Positions 1 through 6,913 of a DNA stretch of 8,298 nucleotides are shown in pieces (position 1 is the first letter of the stretch; each line of letters opens with the position of its first letter). Source of the stretch: Gemmatimonadota bacterium (lineage in GTDB: Bacteria; GCA-2686955); the NCBI GenBank assembly GCA_002686955.1, contig NYZA01000002.1:2021-10318 (forward strand). The letters are read 5' to 3'. The notes below the pieces were generated by a model, which was not told the origin of the DNA, did not search any database, and worked only from the letters and a program-made list of their open reading frames with translations. Both the position numbers and the translations under genes were made by a program.

Positions 1-155
1 TCGACCACCGTGGCCGCGATGAAGCCGAGCTTGAGGCTATCCACCTGAGCGTGAAACCCGATGCCCGGTTTGTCCGAGACCTTGGTGACCCCATTCTCCA
101 CCTCGCACTTGTCCTGAAATGCGAGATGAATGCCGTCGAGGTAGCCGCTCGATAG
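1..155. other. Left-edge stretch with coding potential on both strands
   Basis: On the plus strand, frame 3 is open from the edge and ends at TAG 153-155. This would be the last 50 codons of a gene converging on the minus-strand gene that ends at 191. On the minus strand, the frame sharing the same codon boundaries is also open to the edge. It reads more like a GC-rich protein: third positions are about 80% G+C, against about 62% in the plus frame. However, that minus frame has no ATG, GTG or TTG start in this stretch or for roughly 100 bp upstream, so it could only be a remnant or a frameshifted continuation. It contains KVSDKPGIGF, which faintly recalls the C-terminal PGLG segment of enolase-superfamily enzymes, too weak to name it. 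I cannot decide between the strands. Confidence 0.3.
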
Positions 156-190
156 CAGAAGGAGTGCAGATGGGATGCGAAAATAGCATT

Positions 191-934
191 CTATTCTTGC
201 GCGAACCCATAGTTCGCCTGGACCTCGGCCTTGTTCCGCACCGGCTTTCCGTCGGCGAGATCGGGCACCGCGATGGCCGATTCGTCGATGATCACGCGTA
301 CCGGATCCATTCCCCAGAAGCGGCCGCGCAGCTCGTTGGTGGTCGTGTCGGCGAAGGCGGGGTCGTAGGTGGAGACGGTGAGGTCGACCCAGGTGCGCCA
401 GACGGGGAGGAGAGCGAAGCCGGGCGCGGGCGCCACCGTGGTCGCCGTCGTCACATCGTCATCGAATACGCCTTCGAAGGAGAAGTAGTCGCCGGTCCAA
501 GTGTTGACCAGATCATCCCACCTGCTTTCACCGACAATCCAGTCTGCCTTCCACCCCGCCCCATGCGGCCCGAAGACATCGATCCTCCCGACCTGGTCCA
601 TGTAGAGGGTCTGGTCGACCGTGCCTCCGTACATGTGGGTCCACCATGCGAAGGCGTTGGTGATGTCGTTGTCGCAGTCTTCTTTCGTCCACATCGTCGT
701 TGGCCACTTCAGTGTGTCGGGCTCGCTGAGCCTCGGCTTCGTGATCAACTCCGCCCAACCCATCCCTTCGTTGGCGTGACGCACGCTGCGGTAACCGCAG
801 CTCATCTTCGCCATCTCGATCCAATCCCGCGTCGGCGCGGGCTTCTTGCAGGTCGACGACATATTCGTCAGGATCGTCCCCAGCAGCTGCTCCGGCGTCT
901 TGTAGTCGGCCTGCCCATCCGTGGGCGACATCAC
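191..934 (-). CDS. Unknown exported tryptophan-rich protein (main open frame)
   Basis: I do not recognise this protein. The open frame gives 247 residues from GTG 934-932, or 246 from the ATG just after it. The product is soluble, rich in Trp and Asp, with no membrane segment and three or four cysteines. Visible stretches include NAFAWWTHMYGG, GWKADWIVGESRWDD and WTGDYFSFEGVFDDD. The long plus-strand frame lying over it is Arg/Gly/Pro-rich and is judged a shadow. No ribosome binding site precedes GTG 934. A good one lies instead before ATG 1018, where a signal peptide starts in the same frame but is cut off by TGA 958-956 and TGA 946-944. The natural product was therefore probably a secreted or periplasmic protein starting at 1018, with the frame broken by indels, either real or from assembly. 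It is transcribed away from add. Confidence 0.65.
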   Translation of the reverse strand: MMSPTDGQADYKTPEQLLGTILTNMSSTCKKPAPTRDWIEMAKMSCGYRSVRHANEGMGWAELITKPRLSEPDTLKWPTTMWTKEDCDNDITNAFAWWTHMYGGTVDQTLYMDQVGRIDVFGPHGAGWKADWIVGESRWDDLVNTWTGDYFSFEGVFDDDVTTATTVAPAPGFALLPVWRTWVDLTVSTYDPAFADTTTNELRGRFWGMDPVRVIIDESAIAVPDLADGKPVRNKAEVQANYGFAQE

Positions 935-955
935 CGAACGATGTCAGCTATAGCG

Positions 956-1018
956 TCAGGGGGGGGCAAGAAGTAGGCCTGAGAGGCCGATTGCGCACAG
1001 GGTTCTCACACTCTTCAT
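956..1018 (-). pseudogene. Detached signal-peptide start of the exported protein
   Basis: ATG 1018-1016 opens a 20-codon frame reading MKSVRTLCAIGLSGLLLAPP before TGA 958-956. This has the shape of a Sec signal peptide: Lys and Arg first, then a hydrophobic core of Leu, Ala, Gly and Ile. It stops at a run of eight C (minus strand, 966-959) followed directly by TGA. The frame is the same as that of the 191-934 frame, with a second TGA at 946-944. Dropping one C gives APPDAIADIVR, which contains a plausible AIA cleavage site, but that frame stops at TGA 933-931. Two compensating indels are therefore needed to join the halves. Either the assembly has two errors here or the gene is broken. TGA recoding is unlikely because add, the cytochrome gene and the right-edge porter all end in TGA. 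Confidence 0.6.
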
Positions 1019-1026
1019 TGCGTTTG

Positions 1027-1032
1027 CTCCTT
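1027..1032 (-). promoter_or_regulatory. Ribosome binding site that fixes the start at 1018
   Basis: AAGGAG lies eight bases before ATG 1018 on the minus strand. It is the best Shine-Dalgarno match near this gene and argues that translation begins with the signal peptide, not at GTG 934. Confidence 0.75.
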
Positions 1033-1395
1033 TTCCTGCTCGGGGAACCGAAGCTCGGAGCGGGTGCGCCGGGTGGTGCCCTTCCGTCGAGTGGCGATTG
1101 TCGCGCACGCGGCGTCCGGGCGGTCCGGCTCCCCGATGCCGCATGATGAGCGTACCGGCGGTTTTGGGACGTCGCAAGGGGGTATCGATCCGGTCACCGC
1201 CCCCCGCGCACGCGTTCAAAAGCACCCGCGGTCAGCCCGATTCGGGAGGGCGGCCGCCGCGCGGGCGTCGCTTTTATGATCGACGATCGGAACCCGCGTA
1301 GCGCCCCCCTGGAAGGTCTTGACTCTTCCCCCAAAGACGTCTCTGGAAGGGGATTCCGCTCCTCGATACCACGGGAAGCCTGGGCGGCTCGGCGC

Positions 1396-1436
1396 CGGAA
1401 TCCGCGCAATCGGCTTGCGAAGAGAGTAGGATTCCG
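1396..1436 (+). promoter_or_regulatory. Inverted repeat that can cover the add ribosome binding site
   Basis: CGGAATCC (1396-1403) and GGATTCCG (1429-1436) pair perfectly over 8 bp with a 25-base loop. The right arm includes the GGA of the best Shine-Dalgarno candidate, AGGA 1428-1431, and ends two bases before ATG 1439. If formed in the mRNA it would hinder initiation on add. A second copy of GGATTCCGC at 1351-1359 could pair with the same left arm instead, giving two mutually exclusive stems. A regulatory role is inference. Confidence 0.35.
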
Positions 1437-1438
1437 CG

Positions 1439-2671
1439 ATGCGAGCACCTTTCACGGAAGCGTTCATCCGCGCTCTTCCGAAGACCGATCTGCACCTCCA
1501 CCTCGACGGCTCGATCCGTCTCTCCACCCTCATAGAGCTGGCCCGGCACGAGGGCGTCGAGCTGCCGGCGTATACGGAAGAGGGGCTGCGCTCGGAGGTG
1601 TTCAAAGACCAGTACGGCGACCTCGGGGAGTATCTGCGGGGCTTTGCCTACACCTGTGCCGTCCTGCAGGATGCCGATTCTCTCGAGCGGGTCGCGTACG
1701 AGCTGGCGGTCGACTCGTTCACCGAGGGCGTGCGCTACATCGAAGTGCGCTTCGCGCCGCAGCTCCATATTCACGAGGGTTTCGATGCGCCCGACACGAT
1801 CGCGGCGGTGGCGAAGGGGCTAGGGCGTGCGCAGGATGAGTTCAACGCGAGCGAGGCGATCGAGCGAGGCAACGAGCCGGCCTATCGTTCCGGGATCATC
1901 GTCTGCGCCATGAGGATGTTCACCCAGACGTTTTCGGAGTACTACCGCCGTTATGTTGCGCTCCATCGCTTCCGACGGATGGACGAGGTGATCGCGCAAG
2001 CCTCGGTCGATCTGGTGAACGCCGCGGTCCATGCGCGCGACGATCTGGGGCTGCCGGTCGTGGGTTTCGATCTGGCGGGGCAGGAGGACGGCTATCCGGC
2101 CGCGGCGCATGCCGAGGCCTACAACTTGGCCCACCAGCGCTTCTTGCGTAAGACGGTCCACGCCGGAGAGGCCTTTGGACCGGAGTCGATTTTTCAGGCG
2201 TTGACCGACCTTCACGCCGACCGAATCGGGCACGGTTACCATCTGTTCAGCCCCGACAAGGTCTCCCATGAGGGGATCAGCGATCCAGACGCCTATGTCG
2301 CGGCGCTGGTCCAGCACATGGCCGATCGGCGCATCACGATCGAGGTCTGTCTCTCATCGAACCTTCAGACCAACCCCGAGATCGGGACGCTTGAAGAGCA
2401 CAACTTCCGGCATATGCTCGACGCCAACCTCTCCGCGACCCTCTGCACCGACAATCGCACGGTGTCGAATACGTCGGTTTGCAGGGAGATCGGGCTGGCG
2501 ATCGACGCCTTTCCGATCGACCCGAAGATGTTGAAACAGATCGTCGTATACGGGTTCAAGCGTTCCTTCTTCCCTGGTTCGTACTCCGGCAAACGGACGT
2601 ATGTGAGGAAGTGCTTCGATCTTTACGAGGCGCTGGAGAAGGAGCACGGCGTGGTGGGGCACGAGAGCTGA
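1439..2671 (+). CDS. add: Adenosine deaminase, long TDN-type
   Basis: This zinc hydrolase converts adenosine or deoxyadenosine to inosine and ammonia in purine salvage; it is expected in the cytoplasm. The barrel metal motifs are in order: HLH at 19-21 (TDLHLHLDGS), HAGE with His241 and Glu244, RIGHG with His265, and Asp338 in CTDNRTVSNTS. DLAGQED at 211-217 is the usual substrate-side loop. Classic enzymes have two Asp (TDD) where this has TDN, a form I know from actinobacterial-type relatives. At 410 residues it exceeds the usual 330-350, mainly through extra sequence between about 131 and 190 rich in charged residues. ATG 1439 is preceded by only a modest AGGA, but the motif spacing from the N-terminus fits the family. 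The TPR gene follows after 10 bp, so the two are probably co-transcribed. A related deaminase activity, for instance on aminofutalosine or adenine, cannot be excluded. Confidence 0.95.
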   Translation: MRAPFTEAFIRALPKTDLHLHLDGSIRLSTLIELARHEGVELPAYTEEGLRSEVFKDQYGDLGEYLRGFAYTCAVLQDADSLERVAYELAVDSFTEGVRYIEVRFAPQLHIHEGFDAPDTIAAVAKGLGRAQDEFNASEAIERGNEPAYRSGIIVCAMRMFTQTFSEYYRRYVALHRFRRMDEVIAQASVDLVNAAVHARDDLGLPVVGFDLAGQEDGYPAAAHAEAYNLAHQRFLRKTVHAGEAFGPESIFQALTDLHADRIGHGYHLFSPDKVSHEGISDPDAYVAALVQHMADRRITIEVCLSSNLQTNPEIGTLEEHNFRHMLDANLSATLCTDNRTVSNTSVCREIGLAIDAFPIDPKMLKQIVVYGFKRSFFPGSYSGKRTYVRKCFDLYEALEKEHGVVGHES

Positions 2672-2681
2672 TCGCCGAGAT

Positions 2682-4625
2682 ATGACCGACTCCTGGAGCA
2701 GCGAACCGGCCGAAATCGAGACATCTGTCGCGGTCTTTCCCTTCGCGGCGCCGCCCGAGGGTTGGCCGATCGCCGGGCTGGACCACCGGGCGGCTTATGC
2801 GCGCCAGGTGCCGGCGATGCTCGTCGACTGGCTCGATCATGCCTCCGGTCTGTTTTCGAATCTGGCGGTTTTCACGACGCCGATTCCCCACTCCCAGGGA
2901 GCGGTGGCCTGGGTTCTGCCGGAACGCCTGCTCGAGACCGATGAGCTTCTCGCCGAGGGTGAGGATCTGCCCGACGCCGACATGATCGTGGACGGCGAGC
3001 TTCAGCGGCGGGGCGCCGAGCTCGCGATTCGGGTGCGGGTACGACACGCCGAGAGCGCGATGATCGTGGAGACCTTCGAGGAGCGCTGCGATTTCAGGTC
3101 GGTGATCGTGGCGACGATGCTGCTGGCCCGGCGCATTGCGAAGGTGGTGGGGGGGGAGATGGCCGATCTCGATGCGCCGCAGTCTCACCTCGCGGCCGAA
3201 TCGCAGGCGGTCGACCTCTATGTGCTGGCCCGCGATATCGAGCTGGCTCGGCAGTCGGGGGTCGATCCCGGCACCGGTGTGAGCGCGGCGGGGCTGCTAG
3301 GGGGAGCGGTGGCGATGTGTCCCCGATTCGCGCCGGCGGTCGATCTTCTGCTGGCGTGGGTCGCGCGGTCGATGTCGGACGATGATGGGAGGGAGTGGGA
3401 CGGGGAGCGTGCCGATCGGGTGCTGCTCGGATTGGAGCGGGCGACCGGAAATGCCGAGGCGGACCCGAGGCTCTGGACCGCGCGGGGGCTGCTCTCGGCG
3501 CGGAGGGCGTTGGACGGCGAGCACGCGGTGGCCCTGATCAACGAGGCGCTGGACCACGGCGGGGATTCGGTGCCGCTACGGATCGAGATCAGCGAGCGCT
3601 TGGTCGAGCTCGGTCGGCCGAGAGAGGCGAAGCGGCATCTGCTGAGGGCAGCGGACGATTGCCCGGACGATCCCACGTTGATCGATAGGGTGGGAGTGTT
3701 GCTGGGCAATGTCGGCGCGATCGACCGAGCATGCCAGCTCTGGAGACGGGGCGCGGCGCTGGCTCCTTGGGAGGGCACCTTTTTCGCGCAGCTCGGAAGG
3801 GCGGCGCAGGACCGCGGTGAGTTCGAGGAGGCCTGGGCCTACTACGCGGGCGCGCTACGAGCGGCGGATCTGCCTTATCACGTGTTTCGATACGTCGCGA
3901 ATCTCGCGCGGCGCTCCGACGTGCCGGCCTTCGTGCGAGAGCGGATCGCGGGTCTCGATCTGGCCCCGTCGACGCCGGTGGAAGGGTGGACGGAGCTGGG
4001 CGAGCTCTGTCTGGCGGCGGGGCTGAGCGATCGCGCGATCGATCTGCTGGAGAAGGCGCTGGCCCGCTCGCCGAGCGACGAGCTCGGGACGAGGATTCGG
4101 CGGAATCTGCTGGAGGCGCGATCTCCGGGGATGCTCTCGAGGGTGGAGCGGTTGACGAGAAGGGCGCTGAAGCGAGATCCGCGCGCGGCGATCGCCGAGC
4201 TCGACGAGGCGATCCGCACCGAAGCGGGGTTCTGGCCGGCCTGGCATCTGAAGGGGGTTGCGTTGAGGTATGCGGGGAGGTGGGAAGAGGCGGCGGACGC
4301 CTTTGAGATGGCGACGAAGCTGGCGCCCCGGCAGGCGGGGGCCTTTCGTGGGTTGGGGCATGCGCGCCAGCGTCTCGGGCGGGCGCTCGGGGCGGTCGAG
4401 GCTTTGCGGCGGGCGGTCGTGTTGGATCCCCGCAACGCCAAGGTTCGGGTGTTGCTGGCGAGGGCGCTGCTCGACGCGGGGCGCGAGGTGGAGGCGCGGG
4501 ACGAGCTGGGCGTTGCTCTGAGAATCGAGCCGGGGCTGGCGAAGGCCCGTGGTCTGCGGCGGCGATTCCGGCTGAGGGCGTTCTCGAAGGCGTGGATCGG
4601 GTGGATCAAGCGCCTGCGTCGGTAG
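2682..4625 (+). CDS. TolB-like domain and tetratricopeptide repeat protein
   Basis: This is a 647-residue protein that starts 10 bp after the add stop with only a weak ribosome binding site, which suggests coupled translation. Residues about 15-157 open with TSVAVFPF, and DMIVDGELQRR, IRVRVRHAES and VETFEERCDF follow. This is the strand-rich pattern of TolB-N/CsgG-like domains that sit before TPR arrays in many bacterial proteins. From about 255 onward the sequence is helical with TPR-like units. The clearest lie at roughly 333-400, 436-465 and 517-618, with signatures such as AWHLKGVALRYAGRWEEAADAFEMA and LARALLDAGREVEARDELGVAL. The C-terminus is strongly basic (RGLRRRFRLRAF, WIKRLRR). I see no signal peptide or membrane helix, so it is probably cytoplasmic or peripheral. 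TPR arrays bind other proteins; the partner is unknown. Third codon positions are very G+C-rich, as expected for a resident gene. Confidence 0.88.
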   Translation: MTDSWSSEPAEIETSVAVFPFAAPPEGWPIAGLDHRAAYARQVPAMLVDWLDHASGLFSNLAVFTTPIPHSQGAVAWVLPERLLETDELLAEGEDLPDADMIVDGELQRRGAELAIRVRVRHAESAMIVETFEERCDFRSVIVATMLLARRIAKVVGGEMADLDAPQSHLAAESQAVDLYVLARDIELARQSGVDPGTGVSAAGLLGGAVAMCPRFAPAVDLLLAWVARSMSDDDGREWDGERADRVLLGLERATGNAEADPRLWTARGLLSARRALDGEHAVALINEALDHGGDSVPLRIEISERLVELGRPREAKRHLLRAADDCPDDPTLIDRVGVLLGNVGAIDRACQLWRRGAALAPWEGTFFAQLGRAAQDRGEFEEAWAYYAGALRAADLPYHVFRYVANLARRSDVPAFVRERIAGLDLAPSTPVEGWTELGELCLAAGLSDRAIDLLEKALARSPSDELGTRIRRNLLEARSPGMLSRVERLTRRALKRDPRAAIAELDEAIRTEAGFWPAWHLKGVALRYAGRWEEAADAFEMATKLAPRQAGAFRGLGHARQRLGRALGAVEALRRAVVLDPRNAKVRVLLARALLDAGREVEARDELGVALRIEPGLAKARGLRRRFRLRAFSKAWIGWIKRLRR

Positions 4626-4744
4626 CAACCGTGGGGTACTTGGGATAGGATAGGGAGGTAGCGCGTGAGGCGCCGGCTCCGGCCGGCTGATCTCGCGGGC
4701 AAAGGTGTTGCGAGATCGAACCCCTGCTATGCCGGAGGACCCGG
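4626..4744 (+). repeat. Two adjacent inverted repeats after the TPR gene
   Basis: GCCGGC at 4672-4677 and 4682-4687 form a 6-bp stem around TCCG. Just downstream, GATCTCGC (4689-4696) and GCGAGATC (4710-4717) form a perfect 8-bp stem with a 13-base loop. Neither is followed by a T run, so they are not standard rho-independent terminators. They may protect the upstream mRNA end, bind a regulator of the next gene, or be chance. Short overlapping frames starting at 4665 and 4705 are shadows. Confidence 0.4.
4734..4739 (+). promoter_or_regulatory. Ribosome binding site for the coiled-coil gene
   Basis: GGAGGA ends five bases before ATG 4745. This strong match supports that start over the alternatives in other frames. 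Confidence 0.7.
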
Positions 4745-5224
4745 ATGCATTCCGAATCCGAGCCACGCCCATCGAACCGTCCTCCTGTTCCCCGCGGCGG
4801 ATGCCGCCCCACTGGTCGCTCTCGCGAAGTGCTGCGGGAGCACGCGATCGCCTGGCTCGAGGAGTGGAGGGCGCTCGGCGGCCTGACGGCCGAGGCGGAC
4901 CGGATCGAGTCGGAGCTGCGTGAGCGGATGAAGAGCGCGATGCAGCGGGCGTCGACCGCGAACCGGCTGGATGCGAGTGCCGATCAATCACCCCCTCTCG
5001 CGGCCCGCCAGCGCGCAAGGCTGCGAGAGCTGGGTGCGCAGGTCGCCCGCCGGGACGTGCTCCAGGCCCGCCGCGACCTGAGTGAAATCGAGCGCTCGCG
5101 GCGGGAGCTGGAACGCAGCATGAGGGACGTGCTCGCGAGGGTGCGCCAGCTCGAGACCATGCTCGGGGAGTCGATCCAGACCGAGGTCGAGGGTGAGGGT
5201 GGTGCCGTTCAGCAGATTGGGTAG
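4745..5224 (+). CDS. Small coiled-coil protein of unknown function
   Basis: The 159-residue product has a disordered Pro/Arg-rich head (1-28), a helical segment around 28-70 (HAIAWLEEWRALGGL, then ADRIESELRERMK) and a long charged heptad-like helix from about 86 to 141 with many Arg, Glu and Leu. It ends in a Gly/Glu-rich tail. I see no signal peptide, membrane helix or enzyme motif. GGAGGA five bases before ATG 4745 supports the start. The gene lies 119 bp after the TPR gene on the same strand, so it may belong to the same transcript or have its own promoter. It converges on the nitrate porter gene with a 14-bp gap. Such proteins often serve in oligomerisation or as small scaffolds, but nothing here tells which. 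I do not recognise a family. Confidence 0.7.
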   Translation: MHSESEPRPSNRPPVPRGGCRPTGRSREVLREHAIAWLEEWRALGGLTAEADRIESELRERMKSAMQRASTANRLDASADQSPPLAARQRARLRELGAQVARRDVLQARRDLSEIERSRRELERSMRDVLARVRQLETMLGESIQTEVEGEGGAVQQIG

Positions 5225-5238
5225 CGAATGGGCGGACC

Positions 5239-6885
5239 CTATGGGTTCTTCACATAGGCGTTGGGGCGCATGTAGAACCACCAGTTCAGAACCAGGCAGA
5301 CCAGGTAGAAGATCGAGAAGCCGTAGAGTGCGTACTCCGGGGTCGTTGCCTTGATCTGTTCACCGAAGACCTTCGGAATGATGAATGCACCGTAGGCCGC
5401 GACCGCTGAGGTCCAACCGAGAGCCGGGCCGGCTTGCTCTTCGTCGAAGACGACGGCGATGGTGCGGAAGGTCGAGCCGTTGCCCACTCCGGTGGCGGTG
5501 AAGAGCACGATGAAGAGGAGGAAGAAGGGCCAGAAGAACTCCTCCGGTGTCGCCGACCGATAGGCCGCGGCCATGAAGTAGGCCACACCCAAGGCTGAGA
5601 GGATCATCGTCACCGAGACGAGCTGGGTGATCTTCGCTCCTCCCACTTTGTCGGAGATCCAGCCGCCAACGGGACGGATCAAAGCGCCGATGAAGGGCCC
5701 CATCCAGGCGTAGGTCAGTGCGCTTGGACCGTTCGGGTTGGCCGCGGTGTGAACCAGCACACCATCGGGACCCGCCACATGCGTGAATCCAAAGATCACC
5801 TTGATCGCCAGCGGGAACGCCGCCGAGTAGCCGATGAACGAACCGAAGGTCATCGTGTAGATGATCGTCATCGCCCAAGTGTGTCTATTGTCGAAGATGC
5901 GGTACTGCCGGGTCAGGTTCTCCTTCAGCTCTCCGGGAGAAAGCGCCTTCATCAGCATCACGGTCAGCGCAATGATGACCGGTAGAACGATCCACTTGTT
6001 CTTGAGAATGTTGTCGACGAACCAACTACCCCCTTCGAGTCCGGTCGGGGCGGGCAGTATGAAGAAGAGCCCGAAGGCCGCCGTGACGAATCCGATGGCC
6101 AAGAGGAAAGAGATCTTCGCGAATGCCGGCAGTGGGCCGCCCAGTTTTGGAGTGACCGCGGGCGTCACTAAATTGTTCATGCCCAACCAGCCGAAGAACG
6201 CCAAGGGGATCAGGAAGAGCAGCCATACGAAGCCGGCGTTCTGAATCCAGGTTGCGGAGCCTGCTTCGATCTTGCCAATCAAAGTGCCGCTCGTGTTGAC
6301 GAGCGTCATCGAGTCGCCGCTCAACCCCCTCAGAAGCGCGAAGGTCATCACCAGGGGGACCAAGATCTGCATCGTGGTCACGCCGAAGTTGCCCAGGCCG
6401 GCATTGAGTCCGAGCGACGTCCCCTGAACCCGCTTGGGGAAGAAGAAGCTGATATTGCTCATCGAGGAGGCGAAGTTGCCGCCACCGAATCCCGACAAGA
6501 ACGCAAGACCTTGGAATACCCATAGGGGTGTGTTCTTGTCTTGGAGCGCGATGCCGGCCCCCAGCGCGGGGATCATCAGCAACGCGGTGGTGAAGAAGAT
6601 CGTGTTTCGACCGCCGGCGATGCGGATGAAGAAGGTGCTGGGTATCCGAAGTGTTGCTCCGGTCAACCCAGCGATGGCCGTCAGGGTGAAGAGCTGGGTT
6701 TGAGTGAAGGGGAAACCGAGGTTCAGCATCTGGACCACGATGATTCCCCACATCAGCCAGACGGCGAAGCCGCAGAGCAAACTGGGAATCGAGATCCACA
6801 GATTCCGATTGGCTATCGCTTTGCCCGTGGATTCCCAGAAGCCCTCGTCCTCTACATTCCATTCACGCAGATTTGCATTCGCCAC
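5239..6885 (-). CDS. narK: NarK-type nitrate/nitrite porter with two extra membrane segments
   Basis: This inner-membrane MFS porter of the NNP family moves nitrate and/or nitrite, usually as nitrate/nitrite exchange or proton symport. Numbered from GTG 6885 (548 residues), the N-terminus has EWNVEDEGFWESTGKAIANRNLWISIP, close to E. coli NarK's WRPEDPAFW...ASRNLWIS. Nitrate signature 1, GFGGGNFASSMSN, lies at about 132-144. Signature 2, GVGNGSTFRTIAVVF, lies at about 466-480. Arg80 (TLRIPSTFF) and Arg404 (ALIRPVGGWISD) match the two substrate-binding arginines of NarK. Residues about 252-316 are an insertion absent from E. coli NarK (463 residues); they add two hydrophobic helices between the halves. 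GAGGA lies five bases before GTG 6885. A TTG at 6933 would overlap the cytochrome gene and has no good ribosome binding site. This is the last gene of the operon in the window. Confidence 0.92.
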   Translation of the reverse strand: MANANLREWNVEDEGFWESTGKAIANRNLWISIPSLLCGFAVWLMWGIIVVQMLNLGFPFTQTQLFTLTAIAGLTGATLRIPSTFFIRIAGGRNTIFFTTALLMIPALGAGIALQDKNTPLWVFQGLAFLSGFGGGNFASSMSNISFFFPKRVQGTSLGLNAGLGNFGVTTMQILVPLVMTFALLRGLSGDSMTLVNTSGTLIGKIEAGSATWIQNAGFVWLLFLIPLAFFGWLGMNNLVTPAVTPKLGGPLPAFAKISFLLAIGFVTAAFGLFFILPAPTGLEGGSWFVDNILKNKWIVLPVIIALTVMLMKALSPGELKENLTRQYRIFDNRHTWAMTIIYTMTFGSFIGYSAAFPLAIKVIFGFTHVAGPDGVLVHTAANPNGPSALTYAWMGPFIGALIRPVGGWISDKVGGAKITQLVSVTMILSALGVAYFMAAAYRSATPEEFFWPFFLLFIVLFTATGVGNGSTFRTIAVVFDEEQAGPALGWTSAVAAYGAFIIPKVFGEQIKATTPEYALYGFSIFYLVCLVLNWWFYMRPNAYVKNP

Positions 6886-6913
6886 GCCGTTCCTCGCTTT
6901 GTTGAGAGTGTTC

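Larger units (their letters stand above)
1019..1438. other. Divergent intergenic region of about 420 bp
   Basis: This gap separates the minus-strand exported-protein gene from add and should carry both promoters. The overlapping frames here are Arg/Pro-rich shadows. A TTGACT box at 1319-1324 resembles a -35 element but has no convincing -10 at the right spacing. TATGAT at 1275-1280 has no -35. CTGGAAGG occurs at 1309-1316 and 1343-1350. GGATTCCGC occurs at 1351-1359 and 1429-1437, with the inverted CGGAATCC at 1396-1403. The GGCGGCCGCC palindrome at 1249-1258 looks like chance in GC-rich DNA. I see no RNA gene or terminator. Confidence 0.5.

Noticed and set aside
944-958. TGA recoding to an amino acid to join the signal peptide to the main frame
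   Set aside because: TGA serves as the normal stop of add, the cytochrome gene and the right-edge porter in the same window.
119-976. Long plus-strand open frame of 285 codons over the exported-protein gene
   Set aside because: The product is Arg/Gly/Pro/His-rich with no domain, as expected for the antisense of a GC-rich gene. The minus frame has better residue composition and a matching signal-peptide start.
3149-3156. Second run of eight G, inside the TPR gene
   Set aside because: The frame is intact across it, so there is no sign of phase variation or error here.
4028-4041. 14-bp perfect palindrome CGATCGCGCGATCG
   Set aside because: It lies inside TPR codons for Asp, Arg, Ala and Ile in a sequence full of GATC and CGCG; codon choice explains it.
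1439-4625. Deaminase plus large partner as a RADAR-like defence system
   Set aside because: The deaminase is an ordinary-sized add-family enzyme and the partner is a TPR protein with no ATPase motif; RADAR needs a large deaminase and an ATPase.
3855-5018. 387-codon minus-strand open frame across the TPR and coiled-coil genes
   Set aside because: It is extremely rich in Arg, Pro and Ser, spans two well-supported plus-strand genes and their gap, and shows no domain.
5236-5246. ACCCTATGGGT hairpin between the convergent genes as a bidirectional terminator
   Set aside because: The stem is only 4 bp with no T run on either strand.
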